Below, one piece after another: positions 1 to 8,013 of a stretch of DNA of 36,086 nucleotides. A program made the position numbers and the translations under genes. Under the pieces are notes generated by a model. The model saw nothing but the letters and a program-made list of their open reading frames with translations, was not told the DNA's origin and made no database searches. The stretch's first letter is position 1. Each line of letters starts with the position of its first letter. Source of the DNA: a virus; IMG/VR virus record IMGVR_UViG_3300028769_000027, positions 1-36,086 of that record; one strand, 5' to 3'.

Positions 1-126
1 CAACAAGCGCAACTTACCAAAAAAGACGAGCTTATCGAACAACAAGCAACGGTGATTAAAAATCTTACCAAACGCATAGCGGAGTTAAAAGCTAAGCCTA
101 TAAAAAGGAGACGGAAGAATGACAAC
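1..126 (+). repeat. 126-bp terminal direct repeat (left copy)
   Basis: This stretch is identical to 35954-36079. After base 126 the right-hand copy carries three extra bases (AAC) before both copies resume with TAAA. It falls inside coding sequence and closes a reading frame, so the simplest reading is a circular or circularly permuted molecule cut at an arbitrary point, not a biological end. Confidence 0.95.
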
Positions 127-129
127 TAA
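1..129 (+). CDS. C-terminal part of small charged protein (gene continues from window end)
   Basis: Reading from base 1 in frame 1 gives the last 42 residues of a small Lys/Gln/Glu-rich protein ending in KNDN and TAA. The missing start lies at 35921, because bases 1-126 are identical to 35954-36079; the complete 54-codon version is annotated there. The 3' end overlaps the start of the next gene (ATG at 119) by 11 bases in another frame, typical of the coupled genes here. The helix is probably amphipathic or coiled coil (LTKKDELIEQQATV), but no family is recognised. Confidence 0.75.
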   Translation, partial: QQAQLTKKDELIEQQATVIKNLTKRIAELKAKPIKRRRKNDN

Positions 130-436
130 AGAAGCAATACAAGCTATGCTTGATGGGAAAAAAGTAAGAGTTTGTGGGTGGGATACAAATTTTTATGTAT
201 ATATTTCTAGCGATGGATATATTCGTGATAATCTTGAACATTTGTATAATTTTGAAAATACTTTAGGATGGGAAATATACGAAGAGCCAAAGCCTAAAGA
301 AACGGTGACTATTGAAAAATGGTTATGCTGTGCCAAGGATGATATGTATTATGTTTTTGAAGCATCTTTGAGCCAAATAGAATATGCTTCACATAATAAA
401 ATAAAACTTCTTGACACATACGAGATAATACTATGA
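119..436 (+). CDS. small early protein with Tad2/DUF2829-like N-terminus (weak)
   Basis: 105 aa, starting at ATG 119 after the Shine-Dalgarno AAGGAGA. The first 20 residues (EAIQAMLDGKKVRVCGW) have the pattern of many small phage proteins and resemble the start of the DUF2829/Tad2 family, some of whose members sequester the Thoeris signal molecule. The remainder, with GWEIYEEPKPKE near residue 50, is less like that family, so the function is unproven. In the copy at the window end the gene would begin MTTTK instead of MTTK because of the extra triplet. It overlaps the preceding gene and its TGA overlaps the next ATG, so it is in the early operon. Confidence 0.7.
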   Translation: MTTKEAIQAMLDGKKVRVCGWDTNFYVYISSDGYIRDNLEHLYNFENTLGWEIYEEPKPKETVTIEKWLCCAKDDMYYVFEASLSQIEYASHNKIKLLDTYEIIL

Positions 437-621
437 TCTGTCCAGAATGTAAAAACATATACCCAGCACATTATAAAAAGTGCATTAAATGCAATGCAGA
501 GTTAGTGAAAGAAAAGTTTGCACCGCAAGACACGGAAGAGCAAGAAGTTAAGGAGCTAATCACTCCTTTTGTGGAATTTACGCCTTTAGATGATTTTGGA
601 GCATTGACAAATGAAATATAG
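433..621 (+). CDS. small zinc-ribbon protein
   Basis: 62 aa. Two CxxC knuckles near the N-terminus (C3-x2-C6 and C17-x2-C20) form a rubredoxin-like zinc ribbon followed by an acidic tail. The start codon overlaps the stop of the preceding gene (ATGA), and the 3' end overlaps the next gene by 11 bases, implying translational coupling. Such ribbons bind nucleic acid or protein, but nothing identifies a partner here. Confidence 0.7.
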   Translation: MICPECKNIYPAHYKKCIKCNAELVKEKFAPQDTEEQEVKELITPFVEFTPLDDFGALTNEI

Positions 622-835
622 TACAGAATTTTTATACGGCATAGACCCTAAAGACTTAGCAAACATGAGGTACTACGACGCGTTGCAAAAAGTAAGACAA
701 GGCGCAATTGCACATAAGGAAAGGCTTATCAATAGTAAGCCATTACATGAGCTAACAAGCGAAGAGCAAGCTATGGTTGCATACCTAGAAAAGACGATCA
801 AAGGTCGTGAATTTTTAATTGATGAAATGGAGTGA
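611..835 (+). CDS. hypothetical small early protein
   Basis: 74 aa, highly charged and predicted mostly helical, with no family recognised. ATG at 611 lies inside the end of the zinc-ribbon gene in another frame, and the next gene starts 3 bases after the stop. Its support is the tight overlap with both neighbours and lack of a competing frame. Confidence 0.65.
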   Translation: MKYSTEFLYGIDPKDLANMRYYDALQKVRQGAIAHKERLINSKPLHELTSEEQAMVAYLEKTIKGREFLIDEME

Positions 836-838
836 AAG

Positions 839-985
839 ATGTTTAAAAATGTTAAAAATTATTTGTATGCTTTTTGGTTAGGAGGTTCGTTAGCTTATGC
901 AGATTTAACAATATCAAACTATAAATATTGGATTATTATAGTTCCTACACTTGTTTTAGTTTCTTTTTTAAATGAAAGGAAATAA
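839..985 (+). CDS. small membrane protein
   Basis: 48 aa. ATG at 839 follows the previous stop by 3 bases. There are two hydrophobic stretches, roughly residues 8-21 (LYAFWLGGSLAYA) and 28-43 (YWIIIVPTLVLVSFL), separated by a short polar turn and followed by the basic end NERK. This would be a two-pass membrane hairpin. Position in a run of coupled early genes is the main reason to believe it; function unknown. Confidence 0.6.
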   Translation: MFKNVKNYLYAFWLGGSLAYADLTISNYKYWIIIVPTLVLVSFLNERK

Positions 986-987
986 CA

Positions 988-1143
988 ATGCTACAGAATA
1001 AGCCATTTAATGAGGCGTTTAGCTGGATTACTAATAGCGAGAGTCAGTTAATGGCTATTATGGATTTATTGGATACTACAGCGTGTAGAGATAAAAAGGG
1101 TGAAATGTTTAAGTTAGCAGATCAGATCGTGAGGGATATGTAA
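988..1143 (+). CDS. hypothetical small soluble protein
   Basis: 51 aa, starting at ATG 988 after AAAGGAAATAACA, whose AAGGA is a good ribosome-binding site. The protein is helical and polar, with an ITNSESQLMAIMDLLD segment. It is the last normal-sized gene of the early run before the terminase promoter. No family recognised. Confidence 0.55.
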   Translation: MLQNKPFNEAFSWITNSESQLMAIMDLLDTTACRDKKGEMFKLADQIVRDM

Positions 1144-1163
1144 AATTTATAAAGGAGGAAAAT

Positions 1164-1193
1164 ATGCAATTATTTGGCGTAAGGAGTCTTTAA
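1164..1193 (+). CDS. nine-codon leader-like ORF with very strong Shine-Dalgarno
   Basis: ATG 1164 is preceded by AAAGGAGG at 1151-1158, a near-perfect ribosome-binding site at ideal spacing. The frame encodes only MQLFGVRSL before TAA. A GC-rich hairpin begins six bases after the stop (1199-1220). This could be a leader peptide, a translation-dependent attenuator, or the stub of a deleted gene. The tiny size makes coding status uncertain; the ribosome-binding site is the real evidence. Confidence 0.35.
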   Translation: MQLFGVRSL

Positions 1194-1198
1194 TAAAA

Positions 1199-1220
1199 AG
1201 CCCTCCGATGAAAGAGGGCT
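1199..1220. terminator. hairpin between early operon and terminase promoter
   Basis: AGCCCTC (1199-1205) pairs perfectly with GAGGGCT (1214-1220) across an 8-base loop. It is flanked by A runs on both sides, so a U tract would follow the stem only on the leftward transcript (TTTTTATT). As a rightward terminator it lacks a U tract and would need a factor. Its position between the last early ORF and the late promoter suggests it separates the two transcription units. Confidence 0.5.
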
Positions 1221-1279
1221 AAAAGTGTAAGATGAAAGGACAATGTTATTATAGCATAAAAAATACTATTGTGTGTAAT

Positions 1280-1291
1280 TTATGGTATAAT
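1280..1291 (+). promoter_or_regulatory. extended -10 promoter upstream of terminase genes
   Basis: TTATGG followed by TATAAT (1286-1291) gives a TGn extended -10, 25 bases before the small terminase start. No good -35 is visible. It is the best match of a recurring element also at 3220, 5445, 10346, 17635 and 20860. Confidence 0.7.
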
Positions 1292-1315
1292 AATAGAAAA
1301 TGAAAGGCGTCAATC

Positions 1316-1834
1316 GTGGCTTTAACACCCAAGCAGGAACAGTTTTGCCTTGAATACTTAAAAGATGGTAACGCTTCACGTGCTTATCGTACAGCCTATA
1401 ATGTAACAACTACCAAAGATACAACTATTAACGTACAAGCTTTAAAAATACTTAAAAACCCTAAGGTAGCTACAAGGATAAATGAATTAGGCGAGAAACA
1501 CGCTAAAAAAAACGATGTAACAGCTGAACGTATTATAAAGGAACTTGCCGGCATTGCATTCTTTGATGTGCAAAATCTATATAACGATAATGGAACACTA
1601 AAGCAGATCACAGAACTTAGCAGCGAAGTTACAAGAGCTATTCACTCCACAAAACAACGCTTGGAAAAACAAGGCCCAGATCGTGAAGATTGGGCAGAGA
1701 TTAAAGAGATCAGAACCCACGATAAATTAAAAGCCCTTGAATTACTAGGCAAAACTCTTGCTATGTTTACAGATAAGAACGAGATAAGTGGCTCATTATC
1801 CCTTAAAGACTTTGTGGAACTACGTAAAAAATGA
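1316..1834 (+). CDS. terS: terminase small subunit
   Basis: 172 aa, Terminase_2-type (PF03592) by pattern. The N-terminal LTPKQEQFCLEYLKDGNASRAYRTAY (residues 3-28) is the classic DNA-binding helix-turn-helix start of this family, which recognises the pac site and feeds DNA to the large subunit. The C-terminal half contains HDKLKALELLGKTLAMF, the usual family ending. Start is GTG 1316 after GAAAGG. The stop overlaps the ATG of terL (ATGA), implying coupled translation. P22 gp3 is similar in size (162 aa) but belongs to a different small-terminase type. Confidence 0.93.
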   Translation: MALTPKQEQFCLEYLKDGNASRAYRTAYNVTTTKDTTINVQALKILKNPKVATRINELGEKHAKKNDVTAERIIKELAGIAFFDVQNLYNDNGTLKQITELSSEVTRAIHSTKQRLEKQGPDREDWAEIKEIRTHDKLKALELLGKTLAMFTDKNEISGSLSLKDFVELRKK

Positions 1835-3213
1835 CAGACATTGAAATGCTTACTCGTTGGGCTGATAGCATTGAATTATTTGTATCAGAAGCTTTATGCC
1901 CTAAAAGAATAACCACTCAACAACTAGGAGTATTACAAGACATAGATCAAGGCGTTAAAGACATAGCTATTAAATCTGGGCACGGTACGGGAAAAACTAC
2001 ACTGCTTGCTTGGGTTATCTTGTGGGTTGGGATGTTTAAGTACGATGCGAAGATACCAGCAACTGCACCAACTGCACCACAATTAATAAAACTGCTCATA
2101 CCTGAGGTAAGGAAGTGGAAAGACAGACTTCCACCTCAACTCTCAAATCAAATTACAATCAACAACGATGCAATAAAGTTTACAACAGGTAATGAATGCA
2201 CTCCTAGGACCGCAAGAAAAGAAGCGCCAGAAGGATTACAAGGTTTTCACGCCTCTTACTTAACATGGATAGTTGATGAGGCTAGTGGTGTGCCTAATAT
2301 AATCTTTGAGGTAATAGACGGTTCTTTAACTGGTGAAGACTATTTAAGGATTATGGCTGCCAATCCAACAAGAACAGAAGGATTTTTCTTTGATGCGTTT
2401 CACCGTAACAGTCAACTATGGAAAGTACACACATTTAACGCAGAAGAGTCTGAGAATGTATCTAAAGAATCAATAGAGCGTAAGAAGATACAGTATGGCG
2501 AAGATAGCGATGCGTATAGGGTAAGGGTTAAAGGGCAGTTCCCTCGTTCAAATAGTGATGCAGTAATTCCTTTACATGTAATAGAAGATGCAATTAATCG
2601 TGAAGAGTTTAATACCTTTGGTGCGGAAGTGTGGGCGGTAGATTATGCAGATGCTGGAGATGATAAAACAAAACTTGTTAAACGAAAAGGTAATTACTTC
2701 TATAAAGTTTTAGAATGTCCCGTAATCGGCTCTCATAGGCAAGTAGAAACAGCCAATTGGATAGCAAACCTTTACAATCTAGCAGAAGAAAAGCCTTTGG
2801 CTATTTTTGTGGATGCAATAGGCGAGGGTAGTGGCTTAGTGTCAGCGTTAAAGCAACCACACTATAAGAAGATACCAACCGTTGCAGTAAAAGGGTCAGA
2901 ACAAGCAGATGACTTTGAAACATACGGAAATAAACGAGCAGAGTTATACTACAAATTAAAGTATGCCTTAGAAGATGAGGGCAAAATGTTTAATGATGAT
3001 ATGGCTATAGGTGAGTTGTCAGCACAAAGATTTATTATATCAGAACGCGGTAAGCTTATGATAGTTCCAAAGAAAGAAATTAAAGAAGTACTGGGGCGCT
3101 CACCTGATATAGCGGATGCAATGAGCCTTACTTGCGCCAAGGTGGTTTACGATAAATCAAAACACCAAACGTCATCGGAGCCACAACAAGTAGATTCATG
3201 GATGGGCGCCTAA
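1831..3213 (+). CDS. terL: terminase large subunit (ATPase and nuclease)
   Basis: 460 aa. Packages DNA into the prohead at the portal and cuts it. Walker A is SGHGTGKTT at 49-57; Walker B ends in the acidic pair of YLTWIVDE (143-150); the coupling motif MAANPTRTEG is at 175-184. The RNase H-like nuclease domain supplies D271 (WAVDYADAG), D328 (IFVDAIGEG) and D426/D429 (SPDIADA). The order and spacing match headful-type large terminases, and P22 gp2 is 499 aa. The start overlaps terS by 4 bases. Terminal redundancy of the assembly is consistent with headful packaging but does not prove it. Confidence 0.97.
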   Translation: MTDIEMLTRWADSIELFVSEALCPKRITTQQLGVLQDIDQGVKDIAIKSGHGTGKTTLLAWVILWVGMFKYDAKIPATAPTAPQLIKLLIPEVRKWKDRLPPQLSNQITINNDAIKFTTGNECTPRTARKEAPEGLQGFHASYLTWIVDEASGVPNIIFEVIDGSLTGEDYLRIMAANPTRTEGFFFDAFHRNSQLWKVHTFNAEESENVSKESIERKKIQYGEDSDAYRVRVKGQFPRSNSDAVIPLHVIEDAINREEFNTFGAEVWAVDYADAGDDKTKLVKRKGNYFYKVLECPVIGSHRQVETANWIANLYNLAEEKPLAIFVDAIGEGSGLVSALKQPHYKKIPTVAVKGSEQADDFETYGNKRAELYYKLKYALEDEGKMFNDDMAIGELSAQRFIISERGKLMIVPKKEIKEVLGRSPDIADAMSLTCAKVVYDKSKHQTSSEPQQVDSWMGA

Positions 3214-3225
3214 TTATGGTACAAT
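3214..3225 (+). promoter_or_regulatory. extended -10 promoter before portal gene
   Basis: TTATGGTACAAT at 3214-3225 differs by one base from the terminase promoter element and lies immediately after the terL stop, 22 bases before the portal ATG. Confidence 0.55.
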
Positions 3226-3247
3226 ACAAAAAAATACGAGGTATAGC

Positions 3248-5431
3248 ATGGATATAATCGCAAAGCAAGAAATTGATATGCAAGAGGAAGGCGAAGAGGG
3301 ATTTATTAAGTTAGCAAAAGAGCGCTCACTTATAGGCTCTAAATACTGGCAAAGAACCTATGACATATCAAGGGAAGATACAGCTTTCATTTATGGTCAG
3401 CAATGGGACGATAAAGCCTTAGAAGCCAGAAAAGGAAGACCAACACTAACCCTTAACAAGATGGGACAGTTTATTGATGGTCTAGTCGGAGATCAACGTC
3501 AAAATGTTCAACAAATAAAATGTATCCCATCTGGCAACTTTGACGGAACCGTAAAGAATACAACAGCTTCCAAAGATTATAAGATCTCGGAAGTGTACGA
3601 AGGCTTAATTAAAAACATTGAGCTTGTCAGTAATGCTTCATACCAGTACAAGACATCCTTTCAGCACGCAGTGGAAGGTGGTTTCGGTTGGCTTCGTGTC
3701 CTTACTGATTACGCAACAAATGACAGCTTCGATTTAGATTTAAAAATACAAGCAGTTCGCCATAGATACACAGTAATCATTGACCCTGATGCAGTAGAGC
3801 CAGATGCTAGTGATATGAACTGGGCTTTTATCTCTGAAAGGATGAGCCAAAATGAATTTAGAAAAAGATACCCAGATGGCAAAATAGCTGATCTTGAAAG
3901 AGTGACAGCAGATCATGTATCGTTTTGGGGTGTTGATGATACCGTAGTTGTGTCTGAATACTTTATGCGTAAGCCAATCACTAGAACTCTTTTAATGATG
4001 AGTAATAGCGAAACGTATTGGAAAGATGAAGTTAAAGACATATTAGATGAACTCGCAAGCAATGGAGTTACTGTTCTTAGAGAGCGCAAAGTTAAAACGT
4101 ATAAAGTCCTTTGGCACAAAATGACAGCGGGCGGTATTTTAGAGGGACCTAAAGAATGGGTCGGTTCAACTATACCAATCGTGCCAGTATGGGGAAAAGA
4201 AGTAGATATCGAAGGCAAGCGTGAATTTCGTGGTTTAGTACATGACGCCAAAGACGCTCAACGTATGCACAATTATTGGATGAGCGCTGCCACCGAACGT
4301 GTGGCATTATCTCCCAAAGCTCCTTGGGTTGGTGCTGTTGAAAACTTTGAAGGGCACGAAGAAAAATGGAATACTGCAAACATTAAAAATTGGTCGTATC
4401 TTCCATATACCCCAACAGCTACAGGAGATAGACCACAGCAAACGCCGCCACCTCCAATGCCAGCGCAAGAGTTACAGATTGCAGCATTAAGTGAGCAAGG
4501 TATTAAATCTTCAATCGGTCGTTATGATGCAATGTTGGGCAACAGGAGTTCAGAGCAAAGCGGTATTGCTATCAACGCAAGAAAGCAACAAGGGGATAAC
4601 GCTTCTTTTGTGTTTATTGACAATCTTAATTTAGCTATCCAACGCATAGGAAAAATTTTAATTGAAGCAATCCCAGCAGTTTATGATGGGAATAGGGTTA
4701 TACGAATGCATTTTGCAGATGGCAACGGTGATTTTGTAGAGATCAATAAAACAATACGTGATGAGAAAAGTGGCAAAGACGTAGTTATTCACGATCTTGG
4801 TATGGGTAAATATGACGTAGCAATTACTACGGGACCACAATATGCAACACAACGCCAAGAAGCAGTTAACACTATGCTTGAAGCCGCAAGAGTAGTTCCA
4901 GCGATAGGACAAATTGCAGGGGATTTAATTGCTACAAACTTGGATATTCCAAATAGTGATGTGCTAGCCGAAAGACTTAAAAAAATGTTGCCACCTAACA
5001 TGCTCACACCCGAAGAGCAGCAAGAAGTGGCAAAGAACTCTCCACCTCCACAACCACCTCAACCAACGCCCGAGGAAAACATAGCGCAGATTGAAATGCA
5101 AGGCACACAGTCTAAACAGCAATTCGATATACAAATGCAACAGTTAAAAATACAAGAGGCTAATATCAAACTAGAAACTTCAAAGATCGAAGCACAAGCA
5201 AAAATACAAGGAGCAATAAATGAATCGCAGAGTAAAGAGGGAACAAGCAAAGGCACTCATGAAGATGCAACGCAAGATACAGAACTCATTAAAAGCATTG
5301 TGCACGATCAAGTAGCACAAGCAATGGCTGAACTGATAGCGCAAAGCAGACAACAAGCAATGCAACAATCACCGCAAGAAGAAGCAATGGAGCCAGTACA
5401 GAACATGCAAGAGGAAAATATTGAAAAATAA
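3248..5431 (+). CDS. P22-like portal protein
   Basis: 727 aa, almost exactly the P22 gp1 length (725). The portal is a dodecameric ring at one capsid vertex through which DNA enters and leaves. The N-terminal third has the family pattern FIYGQQWDDKALEARKGRPTLTLNKMGQF and then LVGDQRQNVQQI. The last 130 residues (about 598-727) are Pro/Gln-rich and then a long Gln/Glu/Lys helix, corresponding to the P22 barrel/crown region. ATG 3248 follows ACGAGGT. Position between terL and scaffold is the expected one. Confidence 0.95.
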   Translation: MDIIAKQEIDMQEEGEEGFIKLAKERSLIGSKYWQRTYDISREDTAFIYGQQWDDKALEARKGRPTLTLNKMGQFIDGLVGDQRQNVQQIKCIPSGNFDGTVKNTTASKDYKISEVYEGLIKNIELVSNASYQYKTSFQHAVEGGFGWLRVLTDYATNDSFDLDLKIQAVRHRYTVIIDPDAVEPDASDMNWAFISERMSQNEFRKRYPDGKIADLERVTADHVSFWGVDDTVVVSEYFMRKPITRTLLMMSNSETYWKDEVKDILDELASNGVTVLRERKVKTYKVLWHKMTAGGILEGPKEWVGSTIPIVPVWGKEVDIEGKREFRGLVHDAKDAQRMHNYWMSAATERVALSPKAPWVGAVENFEGHEEKWNTANIKNWSYLPYTPTATGDRPQQTPPPPMPAQELQIAALSEQGIKSSIGRYDAMLGNRSSEQSGIAINARKQQGDNASFVFIDNLNLAIQRIGKILIEAIPAVYDGNRVIRMHFADGNGDFVEINKTIRDEKSGKDVVIHDLGMGKYDVAITTGPQYATQRQEAVNTMLEAARVVPAIGQIAGDLIATNLDIPNSDVLAERLKKMLPPNMLTPEEQQEVAKNSPPPQPPQPTPEENIAQIEMQGTQSKQQFDIQMQQLKIQEANIKLETSKIEAQAKIQGAINESQSKEGTSKGTHEDATQDTELIKSIVHDQVAQAMAELIAQSRQQAMQQSPQEEAMEPVQNMQEENIEK

Positions 5432-5438
5432 ATTAAAT

Positions 5439-5450
5439 TTATGGTATAAT
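5439..5450 (+). promoter_or_regulatory. extended -10 promoter before scaffold and coat genes
   Basis: TTATGGTATAAT at 5439-5450 is identical over 12 bases to the terminase promoter element (1280-1291). It begins 8 bases after the portal stop and is 34 bases before the scaffold ATG. It could supply extra transcript for the abundant scaffold and coat proteins. Confidence 0.65.
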
Positions 5451-5484
5451 AAACAAAACCACGACCTTTGAAAGGGGTACGCAC

Positions 5485-6270
5485 ATGGATGACAATTTTA
5501 TTGTAGAGAGCAACAAGACACAACTAGAGGAAGTTATAGGAGCCGAAGCTAAAGAAGAAACTACAACTGAACCTTCGAGAAATGAGCCAGAAGTTAAAAC
5601 CGAACTAGAGGCAGAAGCCAATGAAGAAGTTAAACCAAAAGGCAAATCTCGCGCGCAAAAACGTATTGAAACTCTTGTACAAGAAAAACACGATTTGGCA
5701 AGGCAACTAGAGGAAGCTAAAGCTAGCAAAGTAACACCTAGTAAGTCCGAGTTAAACCCTGATGATTTTGAAGATTACGATGATTACCTTGAAGCAGTAG
5801 AAAAGACAAAGTCTAAAGAGGTAACGAAAGAGACTAAGACTATCGATGACGGGCAATTAGTTGTAGATCAAGCTAAAGAAAACTTTGAAGATGCTCGTGA
5901 GAAGTATGAAGATTTTGATGATAAGGTAAATGCAATGCCTATTCTCACTATCGACATGTTACGAGTTCTTAATGATAGTGAAGACGCTGGTGAATTAGCG
6001 TATTACTTAGCAAATAATCCAAAAGAGGCTAGACAGTTGTCACAGTTATCTCTTGGAAAAATGGCGATCGAAATTGGCAAGTTGGAAATTAAAATGACTT
6101 TGCCTAAAGCTGAAAAGCCTATTGTTAAAAAAGTAACAACAGCTCCAGACCCAGTTGACCCAGTTGGTGGTGCAAACATGCCAGCTAGAAGACCAGAAGA
6201 TGCAACTTCTCAAGCAGAATATGAAGCAATGAGATTAACCCAAACGTCTAACCGCAAAGGTTGGATTTAA
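5485..6270 (+). CDS. capsid scaffolding protein
   Basis: 261 aa, strongly acidic and charged, predicted largely helical. A coiled coil runs at about residues 54-80 (RAQKRIETLVQEKHDLARQL), followed by DDFEDYDDYLEAVEK, a pattern usual in phage scaffolds. The C-terminus (TQTSNRKGWI) is short and basic, like the coat-binding end of P22 gp8 (303 aa). Scaffolds diverge quickly, so the call rests mainly on composition and on position between portal and coat. Strong ribosome-binding site GAAAGGGG. Confidence 0.88.
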   Translation: MDDNFIVESNKTQLEEVIGAEAKEETTTEPSRNEPEVKTELEAEANEEVKPKGKSRAQKRIETLVQEKHDLARQLEEAKASKVTPSKSELNPDDFEDYDDYLEAVEKTKSKEVTKETKTIDDGQLVVDQAKENFEDAREKYEDFDDKVNAMPILTIDMLRVLNDSEDAGELAYYLANNPKEARQLSQLSLGKMAIEIGKLEIKMTLPKAEKPIVKKVTTAPDPVDPVGGANMPARRPEDATSQAEYEAMRLTQTSNRKGWI

Positions 6271-6285
6271 CCCTAGGAGAAATAT

Positions 6286-7563
6286 ATGCCTCAAACCAAT
6301 GGTATTGGAGGTAAATTACTTACCTCCGACCTCATCCTTAAAGAAGCGATGTGGCAGTTTAAAAATAACCTTGTTGCGTGTAAACGAGTTTATCGTGATC
6401 TTGAAAAAAAAGTTGTCAATGGCGTAGGTAATAGCGTATCGGTTAAAAAACCTTTCCGTGTTAAATCTACGGAAGGCAGAACAATTGGTATTCAGCCAAT
6501 GGTTGACAATACTGTTACGATTACAATCAATCGTCAAAGAAACGTAGGTCTTAAATGGACTATCCAAGATTTAACACTCTCTATTGAAGAGTTTAGTCAA
6601 CGTTATATCCAACCAGCAGTAGGCGAAATTGCGACTCAAATGGAGCTTTCAGTATTTGATGCAGCACAATCAGCATATTTTATGACTGGTACGGTAGGCA
6701 CTGATCTATCATACGGAACATTCGCGCTCACAAGAGCACAAATGAATGGAGTTGCTATCCCTGATGAAGGTACTGGCTTACGTTCAGCACTTATAAATGA
6801 TATTGATGCCGCAAACATTTCAACTTCACTTGCTACTGTATTTGCTGGCGGTGGTAGTCTTGCAAAAGATGCTATTCAAAAAGGATACATGGGACCATTG
6901 AGTGGTATGGAGTTTTATTCATCTCCAATTGTACCTACTCATACTGTAGGCGCATACGCAGGTACTCCTTTAGCAGATGGTGCAACGGCTCAGACTGGCG
7001 CTTCAATTTTAACAAAAGGCTGGACTGGTTCGATTACGGGCTTGCTTAAAAAATACGACATTATCACTTTTGCTGGGGTGTATGAGATTAACCCTATCAC
7101 TCGTCTAAGTACTGGCAGACTTCAAACTTTTGTTGTAACAGCAGACGTTAACTCCACAAGCGGTGCGGCTACAATTCCTATTAGCCCTTCAATTAATGAC
7201 GGTACTTTAACTACTACCGATATTGAAGGTACAACAGTTTCACTTGCTGCATACCAAAACGTATCTGCTGCAGTTGCTAACAATGCAGTCGTAACCGTAA
7301 TTGGAACAGCAGGTGGAATCTATCGCCAAAACTTTTACATGCACAAAAACGCTATTGCATTGTGTGTACCTCAATTAGAGTTGCCACGTTCAGCAGTTGT
7401 TGCGGAAAGAATTACAGACCCAGAGAGTGGCTTGTCTTTATCTCTAACAGAAGGATACACAATCGGAGATCACACAGAGACTACACGTCTTGATGCAGTA
7501 TGGGGCGTCCAATTAATAAACCCAGAGTTAATCTTCAAACAATATACTGGCAAATTAAACTAG
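6286..7563 (+). CDS. P22-like major capsid (coat) protein
   Basis: 425 aa (P22 gp5 is 430). The N-terminal pattern, with LILKEAMWQFKNNLV, VGNSVSVKKPFR and a later WTIQDLTLSIEEFSQRYIQPA, is that of the P22 coat family (PF11651), an HK97-fold shell protein with an inserted Ig-like domain. The region from about 230 to 345, rich in Thr/Val/Ala, probably corresponds to the insertion domain. Ribosome-binding site is TAGGAGAAA. The gene is followed by a hairpin (7571-7596), common after highly expressed coat genes. Confidence 0.96.
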   Translation: MPQTNGIGGKLLTSDLILKEAMWQFKNNLVACKRVYRDLEKKVVNGVGNSVSVKKPFRVKSTEGRTIGIQPMVDNTVTITINRQRNVGLKWTIQDLTLSIEEFSQRYIQPAVGEIATQMELSVFDAAQSAYFMTGTVGTDLSYGTFALTRAQMNGVAIPDEGTGLRSALINDIDAANISTSLATVFAGGGSLAKDAIQKGYMGPLSGMEFYSSPIVPTHTVGAYAGTPLADGATAQTGASILTKGWTGSITGLLKKYDIITFAGVYEINPITRLSTGRLQTFVVTADVNSTSGAATIPISPSINDGTLTTTDIEGTTVSLAAYQNVSAAVANNAVVTVIGTAGGIYRQNFYMHKNAIALCVPQLELPRSAVVAERITDPESGLSLSLTEGYTIGDHTETTRLDAVWGVQLINPELIFKQYTGKLN

Positions 7564-7570
7564 CCGTATG

Positions 7571-7596
7571 ATAGTCTCCACTAAGGTGGGGATTAT
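7571..7596 (+). terminator. hairpin after coat gene (partial terminator or mRNA stabiliser)
   Basis: ATAGTCTCCAC (7571-7581) and GTGGGGATTAT (7586-7596) form an 11-bp stem with two G-U pairs around the tetraloop TAAG. A discontinuous U-rich stretch follows. With no promoter before the next gene, it probably reduces rather than ends transcription, or protects the coat mRNA end. Confidence 0.6.
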
Positions 7597-7620
7597 TCAT
7601 ATTACTTTTAAGGAGATATA

Positions 7621-7872
7621 ATGAGTTATAGTAAAACAGCATTTTGGATGTATAACGTAGAAACTGGTGAAAGTAAATTATTTGAAAAAGAATCAGACTA
7701 CGATGCTAACGAATGGACAGATAGCCCAGCAAAAACAAAACTTGCTGCTATTGACGCTGAGGAAGTAGATCGTATTTCGTTAAAGGAAGAAGCCACATCC
7801 CTAGGATTAGAGTTCCCATCAAACATTAAAACTGATAAACTGATTGCTATGATTGCAGTTGCTAAGGAATAA
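7621..7872 (+). CDS. small capsid-adjacent protein with HeH/SAP-like C-terminus
   Basis: 83 aa. The last 30 residues (LKEEATSLGLEF, then IKTDKLIAMI) match the HeH/LEM/SAP-like helix-extension-helix pattern common in small phage head proteins. The N-terminal half (AFWMYNVETGESKLFEKESDY) is unassigned but typical of proteins encoded next to coat genes. The ribosome-binding site AAGGAGATATA is strong. A minor head or head-assembly role is inferred from position only. Confidence 0.75.
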   Translation: MSYSKTAFWMYNVETGESKLFEKESDYDANEWTDSPAKTKLAAIDAEEVDRISLKEEATSLGLEFPSNIKTDKLIAMIAVAKE

Positions 7873-7874
7873 AC

Positions 7875-8003
7875 ATGCCATTAAAAAAAGGGAATGATTA
7901 CAAAACTATTTCTTCTAATATTAAACAAGAAATAAAATCTGGAAAACCACAAAAGCAAGCTGTAGCAATTGCTATGAGCGTGGCTAAAAAAGTTAAAAAA
8001 TAA
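7875..8003 (+). CDS. small basic phage protein (MPLKKG family)
   Basis: 42 aa. Begins MPLKKGNDYKTISSNIK and continues KSGKPQKQAVAIAMSVAKK, the hallmark of a widespread tiny basic protein encoded beside podovirus and other phage structural genes. ATG 7875 lies 2 bases after the previous stop. Strongly basic, so DNA binding inside the head is possible but unproven. Confidence 0.85.
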   Translation: MPLKKGNDYKTISSNIKQEIKSGKPQKQAVAIAMSVAKKVKK

Positions 8004-8013
8004 GGAGATAAAA

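Noticed and set aside
1-126. Terminal repeat as a true phage DNA end (T7-like)
   Set aside because: Gene content is P22-like, the repeat is short and splits a gene that reads through when the ends are joined.
4158-4180. tRNA T-loop-like GGTTCAA stretch
   Set aside because: Inside portal coding sequence with no acceptor or anticodon stems; no tRNA was found in the window.
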